A program made the position numbers and the translations under genes. DNA of 59,001 bases from Actinocatenispora comari. GTDB lineage: Bacteria; Actinomycetota; Actinomycetes; Mycobacteriales; Micromonosporaceae. The notes beneath the pieces were generated by a model. The model saw nothing but the letters and a program-made list of their open reading frames with translations, searched no databases and was not told the DNA's origin. Position 1 is the first letter of the stretch, and each line of letters starts with the position of its first letter. Of the stretch, positions 43,019 through 51,581 are shown in pieces. Where the stretch lies: positions 1-59,001 of the forward strand of contig NZ_BOPO01000078.1 in the NCBI RefSeq assembly GCF_017312725.1. The letters run 5' to 3'.

Positions 43019-44275
43019 TCACCGACACCCTTCCACGTCCGGCACCGCGGCCACGGCGGCGACCAGTTCCGGCAGCAACCAGGTACCCAGCACGCCGAGG
43101 CGCGCGCCGGCCTCCGCCTGCCGGTCGGCGAGGTAGCGGGCGGCCAGATCGATCAGGTAGAGCAGCGTGGTGGTGCGAGCCGAACCGCCCGGCACCCCGA
43201 ACCCGTACAGCAGCGGGCCGCACATGGTGAGCAGGTCGGCCACCGCGTCGCGCGGATCCCGGCCGTCCCGGACGATCGCGGCCTGCAGCCGGTAGTGCAG
43301 CGGATCGAACCCGACCGGTACCTCGGTGCCGAACCGTTCCCAGTCCCAGACCAGCAGCCCCTCGCTGGTGCTGGTCATGTTCCACGGCGTCCAGTCGCCG
43401 TGCCAGCAACCGAAGTCGATGCGTTGCGCGCCGGTCCGGCCGACCAGATCGCGCGCGGCCGCGGCGAGGGTACGGCCGTCCTCGACGTCGGTGAGACCGC
43501 CGAGCCGGGCCCGCAGCCGGGCCCAGTACTCGGATTCGGCCAGCGGTTGCCGCCGGACCCCGGCCACCCCGCACACCTCGCGCATCGCCGCGGCCAGCGT
43601 CTCGTGCCGCAGCGGTACCCGCGAGGCGTCGATCGGCAGCGCCGACGCGGCGACCAGCTCGTTGCCGTGCCACTGCCCGGTACCGAGCACCGCCGGGATC
43701 CGCAGGTGCCGCAGCCCCGCCTGGGCGAGCGTGAGCATCGCCCGTGCCTCGGTCCGGACCAGGCCGCGGGTCAGGTCGTTCACCCCGATCTTCACGAACG
43801 CGATGGACCGGCCGGCGTCGTCCAGCAGTTGCAGCACCGGTTTCCGGTTGGCCCGCGCCGGTCCGATGTGGACGGACGGGGTCAGTCGGACGCCGAGCAG
43901 CCCGGCCAGGTACGACTCGATGTGGTCGGCGTCGGCGGGCGCCGACACCCGGATCCGGTCGCGCAGCAGTACCGCGCTCGCGCCGGTCCGCAGCGCCGCC
44001 GTCACCGCGGAGCGCTTCATCCTCGACGCCAGCGACTGCGGCTCGGAGTACCGCCGGACCGCGCCGACGGTGACCCGGGTACTGCCCAGCGGGGCGAGCA
44101 GCCGGGCCCGGCGCAGGTCCGGCAGCACCACGAAGCTGCGCGTCGGCTGCGGTACGGATCCGGTGCGGGGCAGCGCGATCCGGCACGGCTGCGGGTACAG
44201 CAGCGGTAACACCTCGGTCAGGTAGGCGGTCCGTCTCGCCGCCGTGTCGGCGGTCAGTTCGGCCGGCGCGTTCAT
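43019..44275 (-). CDS. aminoglycoside-phosphotransferase-fold kinase of exopolysaccharide operon
   Basis: This 418-residue protein has a C-terminal kinase-like domain with the APH active site intact. It shows a catalytic loop CWHGDWTPWNM (H292, D294, N299), the metal-binding DW at about 311-312 in LLVWDWERFG, and a candidate ATP lysine K162 in IAFVKIGVN. The N-terminal ~110 residues are unrecognised. Such kinases phosphorylate small molecules or sugars; here a sugar or lipid-sugar substrate is inferred from its place between the polymerase and sulfotransferase genes. The ATG overlaps the polymerase stop (ATGA, 44272-44275). No specific function can be stated. Confidence 0.75.
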   Translation of the reverse strand: MNAPAELTADTAARRTAYLTEVLPLLYPQPCRIALPRTGSVPQPTRSFVVLPDLRRARLLAPLGSTRVTVGAVRRYSEPQSLASRMKRSAVTAALRTGASAVLLRDRIRVSAPADADHIESYLAGLLGVRLTPSVHIGPARANRKPVLQLLDDAGRSIAFVKIGVNDLTRGLVRTEARAMLTLAQAGLRHLRIPAVLGTGQWHGNELVAASALPIDASRVPLRHETLAAAMREVCGVAGVRRQPLAESEYWARLRARLGGLTDVEDGRTLAAAARDLVGRTGAQRIDFGCWHGDWTPWNMTSTSEGLLVWDWERFGTEVPVGFDPLHYRLQAAIVRDGRDPRDAVADLLTMCGPLLYGFGVPGGSARTTTLLYLIDLAARYLADRQAEAGARLGVLGTWLLPELVAAVAAVPDVEGCR

Positions 44276-45831
44276 GCGGGCTCCTCGACTGGGTTCGGGA
44301 GAGGCCCGGACGATACGAGGTCCGTCGGGCTCCGACGGTCCTCTCCGCCGGGACCTCTGAAGCGACGGCCCGGCAGGGATCGGGCCGCGTCGTTGCGCCA
44401 CAGCAGCGCGTACGACAGGAAGGTGAAGGCGAGGGGCGTGACGAGAGCGTTGTAGTAGAACATCGAGGCGAGCGACACGACGATCGCGCCGCTGCCGGCC
44501 AGCCCGATCGGGCTGGCGTCGCGGCGGTGCCGCCACAGGATCGCGGCGAAGAACCCGAGGTAGAGCAGGGTGCCCAGCCCGCCGTGCAGGTAGAGCACCT
44601 GCCACAGCTGGCCGTTGCCGCCGATGGTGTGGCCGCCGCAGCGCTGGCAGTCCGGGGTGCCGCCGACCGCGATCGACTGGTCGCTGCCCTGCGTGTTGCG
44701 GGTGGTACCGAGCCCGATCAGCGGGGAGGCGACGACCCCGTCGATCGCCTTCTCGGTGACGAACATCCGCACGTTGTTGCTCTTGCCGTTCTCCAGCCGG
44801 CCGTGCACCACGTCGCCCAGCGGCGTGGCCAGCAGCAGTACGCCGAGGACCGCGGCACCGGCGATCCCGGCGCCGAGCGCGAGCAACCGGCCGCGCAGCG
44901 CGAGCCGTACGGTCAGGTAGCCGGCGAGCAGCGCCAGGTCGATCCACAGCCCGCGGTTGAGCGAGGTCACCACCGGCACCACGGCGAGTACCAGGAGCAC
45001 GAACGCCGCGATCCGCCGCCCGGTCAGGAAGGTGGGCCGGGGTGCGTCCTTGTCGCCGGTGCGCCGAAGCGCCCGGGGCGCGCCCGCGAGCCGGGCGTGC
45101 CGGCCGCGCAGCGCGAACGCGGCGACCACGAACCAGCCGATCAGCAGCGCCAGGTTGTTGCCCCAGGTGTTGGTGTAGCCCCAGGGTGCGGCCGGCCGCG
45201 GCGCCTGGTAGCCGAGCACGTCCATCAGCTGCGCGGCGGACGGGTGTACCAGCGAGGCGACGAAGTTGTTGTGCCGCACGTGCTGCGGCAGCAGCAGCTC
45301 GACCGGCGAGGTGAACTGCAGGTGCCCGGCGAACGTGCCGAGCAGCCCGCCGGCCACGGTCACCACGAACAGCCATCCGAGCAGCGCCACCAGCCGCCGC
45401 TGCGGCAGCTCGCGGTGGGTGCGGCTCAGCGCGTACAGCAGCAGCACGGTCAGCGAGCCGTACTCGACGAGCCGGAACGCGACGCCGGGCAGTCGACCGA
45501 TCGGATCGCCGGGGATCGTACCGGGCGGGTCGATGCCCAGAGCCGCGATCCCGACCACGGTGGTGGCGAGGAATCCGAACCACAGCAACAGTTCCGGCGG
45601 CAGCCGGCGGGGCGGCCGGCGGACCAGCGCGACCGCCATCGGCACCGCGAGCAGCGGGAAGATCAGGACGCCGAGGCCGAGCGCCCACCAGATCGGGTAG
45701 CCGCCGAGCAGCCAGGTCAGCGGCCATGCCGCGGTGAGCCGGGGCCGCAGCCGGCGCAGCCGGCCGTACCGTCGCGCCGGCTCGTCCGTCCGGAGTGGAC
45801 GGTGTGCGGTCGGCGTGCCTGCCGTCGACAC
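44272..45831 (-). CDS. Wzy/O-antigen ligase-like polymerase
   Basis: This 519-residue membrane protein has about 12 helices and a large periplasmic-side loop (about residues 395-440: TRNTQGSDQSIAVGGTPDCQ, then RCGGHTIGGNGQLWQVLYLHG). The motif SLNRGLWIDLALL and the loop followed by QVLYLHGGLGTLLYLGFF fit the O-antigen ligase/polymerase (Wzy_C) superfamily. It would polymerise flipped repeat units. A CDCQRC-like cysteine pair (C...C, in PDCQRC) in the loop is unusual. The gene starts 5 nt after the Wzz-like gene and overlaps the kinase-like gene by 4 nt. Confidence 0.85.
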   Translation of the reverse strand: MSTAGTPTAHRPLRTDEPARRYGRLRRLRPRLTAAWPLTWLLGGYPIWWALGLGVLIFPLLAVPMAVALVRRPPRRLPPELLLWFGFLATTVVGIAALGIDPPGTIPGDPIGRLPGVAFRLVEYGSLTVLLLYALSRTHRELPQRRLVALLGWLFVVTVAGGLLGTFAGHLQFTSPVELLLPQHVRHNNFVASLVHPSAAQLMDVLGYQAPRPAAPWGYTNTWGNNLALLIGWFVVAAFALRGRHARLAGAPRALRRTGDKDAPRPTFLTGRRIAAFVLLVLAVVPVVTSLNRGLWIDLALLAGYLTVRLALRGRLLALGAGIAGAAVLGVLLLATPLGDVVHGRLENGKSNNVRMFVTEKAIDGVVASPLIGLGTTRNTQGSDQSIAVGGTPDCQRCGGHTIGGNGQLWQVLYLHGGLGTLLYLGFFAAILWRHRRDASPIGLAGSGAIVVSLASMFYYNALVTPLAFTFLSYALLWRNDAARSLPGRRFRGPGGEDRRSPTDLVSSGPLPNPVEEPA

Positions 45832-45836
45832 GGGTG

Positions 45837-47402
45837 TTACGCCCGGGCCGAGCTGCCGACCGGCGCGGCCTCGGCACCGTCCTCGGCCACCTCGTCCGGC
45901 GCCCGGTGGGTACCGCTGGAGTCCGACCGCTCGACGTCGGATCCGGCCGCACCGGTGCCGGTGCTGTCGTCGGCGGCGGTGTCACCGGGCGCGGTGAGCA
46001 CCGCGCCCAGCAGCGTGGTACCGACCCGGTGCAGATGCTCGGCCGCGTCGCGTACCACCGCGTACCGGGCGGTGCGTCGGGGCACCGCGAGGATCGCGGC
46101 GTCGGCCAGCGCGGCGAGCGCCTGCGTCTCCGGCCCGTCGGCGGCGTCCGGCGTGGCCAGCAGCACCGTGGTCCGCTGCTCCCGCAGCCGGTCGAGCACC
46201 GCACCGACCGCGGGGATCGGCAGTGCCCCGGTCGTGCCGTCCGCCGGCAGTACGGCGAGGCCCGGCCGGCCGTCCACCGGGTGCAGCGCGGTCGGCAGCC
46301 CGACGGTGCCGGCGAGCACGTCGGTCAGGCCGGGCCGGTCGGGTACCGCCGGGAGCCCGCCGCCGGCCGCGGCGACCAGCACCGTGTCCTGGCCGGCCCG
46401 GGCGAACGCCGCGGCGAGCCGGGAGGCCACCGCCGCCCCGGTGCCGCCGGCGCCGACGACCGCCAGTACCGCGGGGCCGCCGTCGCCGGCGCTCAGCTCG
46501 TTGCGCAGCCGGCCGAAGCTGCGGTCCGCGGCCGGGCCGGTGGGCAGGTCGGCGAGCACCGGCACCCCGGTACGGCGGGTCAGGTTGGCGGCGCTGCGCA
46601 CCCGGCGGCCGAACCGGGCCGCGGCGAGCGCGGCGGCGGCGCCGGCGAGCAGCCCGACCAGCAGCCCGGCGGCGAGGTTGACCGGTACCGACGGGCTGGT
46701 CGGCCGGGTGGGTGTGGCGGCGTCGGTGATGATCCGGCCGGCGGAGGCGGCCGTGGTGGTGGCGTCGTTGATCCGGTTGCCGAGGGTGCCGAGCTGGCCG
46801 GTGAGGTTGCGCCGCTGGGCGTCCAGCAGCGCGTGCGCGGAGGAGTTGGGTTCGGCGTTGGCGAGCTTGCCGGTGGTGCTGCGCAGCTCGGCGTTGACCC
46901 GGTTGGCCTGCTCGCGCAGCGCCCGTACGGTCGCGTTCGTGGCTGCCTGCGCGCTGTCGGAGCGGTTGGCCAGGTACGCGGTGGCGAACGCGTGCGAGCC
47001 GACGCGGGCGGCGGCCGGGTCGGTGGCCGAGTAGGCGATCTGCAGCACCGTGCTGTTCGGCGGTACCGACACGTCGACGGCCTCGGCGAGTTGCGCCGGC
47101 GGCGTCGTGACGTGCAGCAGGGTGCGGGCCCGCTCGGCCACCGCGGTGGACTTGACCAGCTGCGCCTCGGTGTCGAGGTTGATCGACTCCTTGGTCCGGC
47201 CGCCGGTGGCGTTGACGTCCTGCGCGCCGGTGGGCAGCACCAGCACCGCGGTGGTCGCCCGGTACCGGTGCGGCAGCAGGGTGGTGACCACGCCGGCGGC
47301 GATCAGGCCGAGCAGCGCGGCGCAGGCGAGGACGAACCAGCCGCGGCGGAGCGCCGTGAGGTGGTCGGCGAGATCGCCGGGCGCGGGGGTGGTGACGTCC
47401 AT
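45837..47402 (-). CDS. Wzz-type co-polymerase with degenerate tyrosine-kinase domain
   Basis: This polysaccharide co-polymerase of 521 residues has two membrane helices (about 22-42 and 241-262) that bracket a coiled-coil periplasmic domain. A proline-rich segment TPTRPTSPSVPV precedes the second helix, as in Wzz proteins. The cytoplasmic part (about 275-480) resembles a BY-kinase, but its P-loop reads VVGAGGTGAAVASRL (317-327 core) and lacks the invariant Lys and Thr. No tyrosine cluster closes the protein; the tail is acidic and Ser/Thr-rich. It probably controls chain length without kinase activity. First gene of a six-gene operon. Confidence 0.87.
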   Translation of the reverse strand: MDVTTPAPGDLADHLTALRRGWFVLACAALLGLIAAGVVTTLLPHRYRATTAVLVLPTGAQDVNATGGRTKESINLDTEAQLVKSTAVAERARTLLHVTTPPAQLAEAVDVSVPPNSTVLQIAYSATDPAAARVGSHAFATAYLANRSDSAQAATNATVRALREQANRVNAELRSTTGKLANAEPNSSAHALLDAQRRNLTGQLGTLGNRINDATTTAASAGRIITDAATPTRPTSPSVPVNLAAGLLVGLLAGAAAALAAARFGRRVRSAANLTRRTGVPVLADLPTGPAADRSFGRLRNELSAGDGGPAVLAVVGAGGTGAAVASRLAAAFARAGQDTVLVAAAGGGLPAVPDRPGLTDVLAGTVGLPTALHPVDGRPGLAVLPADGTTGALPIPAVGAVLDRLREQRTTVLLATPDAADGPETQALAALADAAILAVPRRTARYAVVRDAAEHLHRVGTTLLGAVLTAPGDTAADDSTGTGAAGSDVERSDSSGTHRAPDEVAEDGAEAAPVGSSARA

Positions 47403-47665
47403 CGAGCGGTGCCTTTCGCCGGGAGCACTTCGTCTCGCCGTGACGCCTCTCGCGGTGAGTGGCCGAGTGATGACGATGAGGACGCCACGGATAGCCTCAC
47501 ACCATAAGTGATCGGTCGGATACTAATCGTGGCGGCCCGGCTCGGTCTCGATTCGACTCGCAGGGCATCACTCAAAAGTAAGACAAAAGGTAAATGTCCG
47601 GCCGGCGCCCCTGCGGCGCTGCTACCAGTGGAAACATCCACCGCCGGTGGGAGGGAGGCCGAAGG
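47403..47665. promoter_or_regulatory. divergent promoter region between Wzz-like and GH26 genes
   Basis: This 263-bp gap contains an AT-rich pocket at 47478-47600, very unlike the flanking DNA. -10-like words TAGCCT (47492 region) and GATACT...TAATCG (47519-47528) are visible on the plus strand, and TAGTAT on the minus strand. Two AAAAG-TAA words occur at 47574-47593. GGGAGGGAGG precedes the GH26 start. No clean palindrome is seen. It should drive both the exopolysaccharide operon and the hydrolase. Confidence 0.45.
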
Positions 47666-49105
47666 ATGCGACGCCGGAAAGCCACCGTACTGATCGTGGT
47701 GGCGGTCGGCGCGGTCCTCACGATCGGCCTCGGCGGTTATGGACTGCTCAGCCCGGAGGCAGGCAACGCGGTCCGTCCCGTCCCGATCGCGAGCGAGCCG
47801 ACGCCCACCGACACCGGCCCGTCGGACTGCACGGTCGGCGAGAAGCTGGTACCGACCTGCAACGTGCTGTGGGGCGCCGCCACCGGCGGCCACACCGGCC
47901 GCTCGCTCACCGCCTCGCTGCACGAGTTCGAGCAGGAGACGCGGCGCACCCAGGCCGTCTTCCACACGTACCACCGGGGGATCGGGACGCTGTTCCCGAC
48001 CGCGGAGGAGATCGCCACCGCGGACGAGTCGGGCCACCCGCGGATCCCGTTCATCAACTGGAAGCCGGCCGTCGCGAGCTGGGCGGACATCGCCGCCGGC
48101 GACCCGAAGGTGGACGACTTCATCGACCGCCTCGCCGCCTACCTCCACAAGCGATTCCCGGGGCCGTTCTTCCTCACCATCCACCACGAGCCGGAGAACG
48201 ACGTCGACGAGACGAAGGGGTCCGGCTACACCGCGGCCGACTACGCGGCGATGTACCGGCACGTGGTGCAGCGGCTGCGCGACGACGGCGCCACCAACGT
48301 GGTCACCGTGATGACCTACATGGGCTACGCGAAGTGGCCGGCGCAACCGTGGTTCGACCAGCTGTACCCGGGCGACGACGTGGTCGACTGGATCGCGCTG
48401 GACGTCTACGCCTACAGCACGCCCGGCTACGGGTACGGCGACTTCGGCGAGATGGTCAACCGGGGCGGCGACGGCTCGTCCCCGCCACCGGCCAGCCCGT
48501 CGCCGTCCCCGACGTCCGGTGCCCCGTCCGCGTCGCCGTCCCCGCCCTCGTCCGGCTCGCCGAGCCCGTCGCCGTCCCCGTCCAGCCCGACCCCGGCCTC
48601 CCCGACACCGGCCTCCCCGACGCCGGGCTCGCCGTCGCCGGGCTCGCCGTCGCCGTCGGGCGCGGCGCCCTCCCCGTCCGGCACCGCCTCGTCCGGGCCG
48701 CCGTCCGCGAGCCCGTTGCTGGCCGGTGCCCAGCGGCGGAGCGGCTGGACCGGGTTCTACAACTGGGCGGCCGCCCGGTTCCCGGACAAGCCGCTGATGA
48801 TCGGCGAGTGGGGCGTGTGGAGCGGCAGCGACGCCAAGCACAAGGCATGGTTCTACGACAACGTCGGTACCGAGATCGCCCGGTTCCCGCGGATCAAGGC
48901 GTTGATCTACTTCGAGACGCCGGACGACAACGGGCACGACTCGCGGGTGGACCACCCGGCGGACGCGCTGCCCGCGTACCGCAAGCTCGGTGCGTTGCCG
49001 ATCTTCCAGGTCACCGTGCCGGCAGCGAGCCCGCCGGCGTTGCCCACCGTGCCGCCGAACCTGCCGAGCGAGGGTCCGGTACGGCCGCTGAAGCCGCCAC
49101 GCTGA
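47666..49105 (+). CDS. membrane-anchored GH26-like glycoside hydrolase with Pro/Ser insert in the catalytic domain
   Basis: This 479-residue protein has an N-terminal membrane anchor or signal (about 6-28, VLIVVAVGAVLTIGLGGYG). The hydrolase domain has the acid/base glutamate in TIHHEPEND (E175 region) and the nucleophile in LMIGEWGVW (E381), as in beta-mannanase-type GH26. An ~80-residue Pro/Ser/Thr insert (about 268-350) lies between these two catalytic motifs, inside the domain rather than between domains. The ATG follows GGGAGGGAGG. It is divergent from the Wzz-like gene. Hydrolases in such loci trim or release polymer. The exact glycan is unknown. Confidence 0.83.
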   Translation: MRRRKATVLIVVAVGAVLTIGLGGYGLLSPEAGNAVRPVPIASEPTPTDTGPSDCTVGEKLVPTCNVLWGAATGGHTGRSLTASLHEFEQETRRTQAVFHTYHRGIGTLFPTAEEIATADESGHPRIPFINWKPAVASWADIAAGDPKVDDFIDRLAAYLHKRFPGPFFLTIHHEPENDVDETKGSGYTAADYAAMYRHVVQRLRDDGATNVVTVMTYMGYAKWPAQPWFDQLYPGDDVVDWIALDVYAYSTPGYGYGDFGEMVNRGGDGSSPPPASPSPSPTSGAPSASPSPPSSGSPSPSPSPSSPTPASPTPASPTPGSPSPGSPSPSGAAPSPSGTASSGPPSASPLLAGAQRRSGWTGFYNWAAARFPDKPLMIGEWGVWSGSDAKHKAWFYDNVGTEIARFPRIKALIYFETPDDNGHDSRVDHPADALPAYRKLGALPIFQVTVPAASPPALPTVPPNLPSEGPVRPLKPPR

Positions 49106-49146
49106 CCGGCCGCAGCGAACAAACTGTTCCGACCGAATTAGTGGGT

Positions 49147-50073
49147 TTATTGGGCACGACCATCGGCCCCGGTCGCCGGCGCGGTGCGCGGGGCAAACCG
49201 CGCGGCCAGCACCGGCCGCAGCAGCAGCCAACCCGGCACGCACACGAGCAGGCCGCCGGCCACCGCCACCAGCAGCGCCAGGTTGCCCACCCCGAGCATC
49301 TTCAACCCGCTCGCGAGCAGCACCAGCCCCAGCGCCCGGCGGACCACCGCGCCCGGCGCGCGCGACGACAGCTTGGCGCCGACGTACACCCCGGGCAGCG
49401 CGCCGACCAGCAGAAACGCCGTCAGTGACAGCCGGAAGTCGCCGAACGCGAGGTGCGCCAGGGTGGCCGCCGCGACCAGCGGCACCGCCTGCACCAGGTC
49501 GGTACCGACCAGATCCCGCGCGGACAGCATCGGGTACAGCACGAGCAGCGCCACGATGATCAGCGAGCCGGAGCCGACCGAGGTCATCCCGACGATCAGC
49601 CCGCCGACCGCACCCACCAGCACCGTCGGCAGCGGTCGGACCCGTACCGGCCGGGGTGGCTCGGCGGGCGCCCCGCGGCCCCGGTCACGGACCCCGACGA
49701 ACGCCTTCGCGGCCAGCCCGGCCACCGCCAGCAGCAGCGCGGCACCCAGCGCCAGCTGCACCACCTGCTGCATCCGCTCGCCGTCGCCGAACGACCTGGC
49801 CACCAGCACGCCGCCGAACGCGCACGGCACGCTGCCGGCGCACAGCCACCCCACCAACCGCTTGTCCACGGTGCCGCGGCGCAGGTGCACCAGCCCGCCG
49901 ACCGGCTTCATCACCAGGCTCGCCATCAGGTCGCTGGACACCGCGGCGAGCGGCGGCACCCCGAAGAACAGCACCAGCAGCGGCGTCATCAGCGCGCCGC
50001 CGCCCATCCCGGTCAGCCCGACGACGACACCGACGCCGAGGCCGGCGATGATCAGCAGCAGGTCGGTGCTCAC
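49147..50073 (-). CDS. TauE/SafE-family permease
   Basis: This 308-residue membrane protein of the TauE/SafE (DUF81) family has eight or so helices in two homologous halves. The first half holds VGVVVGLTGMGGGALMTPLL and VSSDLMASLVMKPVGGLVH. The second half holds VGAVGGLIVGMTSVGSGSLI and GTDLVQAVPLVAAATLAHL. Family members export or import sulfite, sulfonates, sulfoacetate or sulfate. Its GTG overlaps the stop of the APS kinase gene (GTGA, 50070-50073), so the two are co-translated, which suggests a substrate in sulfate supply or export of a sulfur by-product. Direction of transport is not deducible. Confidence 0.88.
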   Translation of the reverse strand: MSTDLLLIIAGLGVGVVVGLTGMGGGALMTPLLVLFFGVPPLAAVSSDLMASLVMKPVGGLVHLRRGTVDKRLVGWLCAGSVPCAFGGVLVARSFGDGERMQQVVQLALGAALLLAVAGLAAKAFVGVRDRGRGAPAEPPRPVRVRPLPTVLVGAVGGLIVGMTSVGSGSLIIVALLVLYPMLSARDLVGTDLVQAVPLVAAATLAHLAFGDFRLSLTAFLLVGALPGVYVGAKLSSRAPGAVVRRALGLVLLASGLKMLGVGNLALLVAVAGGLLVCVPGWLLLRPVLAARFAPRTAPATGADGRAQ

Positions 50074-51581
50074 AGGGTGTCCAGCCAGCCGCCGGAGACG
50101 AGGAAGTCGAGGACCTCCTCGACCGCTTCCTCGACGCTCAGCTTGCTGGTGTCGAGGGTCAGGTCCGCGTCCGTCGGCTCCTCGTACGGGTCGGTCACGC
50201 CGGTGAACGACGGGACCATGCCGGCCCGGGCCTTCGCGTACAGCCCCTTGCGGTCGCGTTCCTCGCAGACCGCGAGCGGCGTCGCCACGTGCACCAGCAC
50301 GAAGTCGGCGCCGACCGCGTGCACCATCTCGCGCACCTCGGCCCGGGTTCGCGCGTACGGGGCGATCGGAGCGCACAGCGCGATCCCGCCGTGCCGGGCC
50401 ACCTCGGCGGCGACGAAGCCGATCCGGCGGATGTTGCGGTCCCGGTCCTCGGCCGAGAACCCCAGCCCGGCGGACAGCATCCGCCGCACCACGTCACCGT
50501 CCAGCGTGGTCGCGCGCCGCTCGCCGGACTCGGCCAGCGCATCCCCGACGCCGCGGGCCACGGTCGACTTGCCGGCCCCGGACAGCCCGGTGAACAGCAG
50601 CACCAGGCCGCGCTGGTGGCGCGGCGGCCGGGCCTTGCGCAGCTCCCGGGCCACCGCCGGCGGGGTGTGCCACTCCGGCAGCGGCGAACCGCGGTCGAGC
50701 AGGTCGTTGATGTCGTCGACGGACATCGCGGTACGGCGCTGCCGCGGCGGCACGTCGTCCATCGGGCGCCACTGGCCGTCCCGGTTGTCGTACGCGAAGT
50801 CGCGCGGCACCACGACCCGGATCGCACCGCCGACCGCGACACCGGTGGACAGCAGGTGGGTGGCGCCGTAGTTGGCCGCGACCCGGGCGCGCAGCAGGCC
50901 GTCGCGCACCTCGTCGCCGCGCGAGGCGAGCGGTACCGCGACGATCGTGGCCGGCGGGATCCGGTCGCTCGCGGCCAGGATCGAGCGCACCAGCACCTCC
51001 GGCGCGAGGCCCTCCGGGCCCGGACCGGCCACCGGGACGAAGATCAGCACGTGCGCGCCGATGGTGCGCGCGGCGTTGCCGATCTGCGCCAGCTGTGGGC
51101 GGTGCAGCGGCCGGGTGGCGATCACCCCGAGCACCCGGCCGTCCGGCAGCCCGGCCCGCACCTCGTCGGGGGTGCGGCGCAGCCGGCGGAACGCGCCGTG
51201 CTCCGGGGCGCCGACCCGGCGCACCGGCCCACCGACCCGGAACCAGCCGTCCCGGATCTCGGTGAGCTCCATCGCCTCCACGGCGGCGACCGGCGCACCC
51301 TCCGGGTCGGTCAGGATCAGCAGCCGGCGCACCGGCTGGCCCGGATCGAGCCGCTCGGCCACCTCCACCGGCACCACCAGGGTGACCGGCACCGGCCACG
51401 GGGTGCCGTCGGCGAGGGCGCCGCGGCGGGCCACGCTCGTCGCGTCGTCGCCGGCCAGGAACCCGGTGAGCGGCGCGTACGCCCCGGAGAGCAGGAGTTC
51501 GAGGTCGGCCAGCTCGGCGGGCCGCGGGGTGTAGGACGGCGCGTCGCGCAGCACCCCGTCGGGCAGGACCCAGTCGGTCAT
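50070..51581 (-). CDS. cysC: adenylylsulfate kinase with degenerate ATP-sulfurylase-like N-terminal domain
   Basis: The C-terminal ~180 residues are an intact APS kinase making PAPS: Walker A LLFTGLSGAGKSTVARG (about 328-344), then TLDGDVVRRMLSAGLGFSAE, DRDRNIRRIGFVA, and KGLYAKARAG. The N-terminal ~320 residues align in layout with ATP sulfurylase. The catalytic QTRNPxHxxH motif reads ATRPLHRPQ (155-163), with the Gln, one residue and the last His lost, and no GRDHA-type motif is found near residue 245. So this domain is probably inactive or regulatory. GGGGG precedes the ATG. CysDN at 25.7 kb would provide APS. 503 residues. Confidence 0.88.
   Translation of the reverse strand: MTDWVLPDGVLRDAPSYTPRPAELADLELLLSGAYAPLTGFLAGDDATSVARRGALADGTPWPVPVTLVVPVEVAERLDPGQPVRRLLILTDPEGAPVAAVEAMELTEIRDGWFRVGGPVRRVGAPEHGAFRRLRRTPDEVRAGLPDGRVLGVIATRPLHRPQLAQIGNAARTIGAHVLIFVPVAGPGPEGLAPEVLVRSILAASDRIPPATIVAVPLASRGDEVRDGLLRARVAANYGATHLLSTGVAVGGAIRVVVPRDFAYDNRDGQWRPMDDVPPRQRRTAMSVDDINDLLDRGSPLPEWHTPPAVARELRKARPPRHQRGLVLLFTGLSGAGKSTVARGVGDALAESGERRATTLDGDVVRRMLSAGLGFSAEDRDRNIRRIGFVAAEVARHGGIALCAPIAPYARTRAEVREMVHAVGADFVLVHVATPLAVCEERDRKGLYAKARAGMVPSFTGVTDPYEEPTDADLTLDTSKLSVEEAVEEVLDFLVSGGWLDTL

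Noticed and set aside
43019-46204. A single 1,061-codon fusion of kinase-like protein with upstream sequence
   Set aside because: The part before 44275 is an out-of-frame reading of the polymerase gene; the ATG overlapping the polymerase stop is the natural start.
32107-51581. Biosynthetic cluster for an antibiotic (because of sulfotransferases, methyltransferase and MFS exporter)
   Set aside because: There is no polyketide, peptide or terpene synthase; the Wzx/Wzy/Wzz and priming transferase genes explain the set better.
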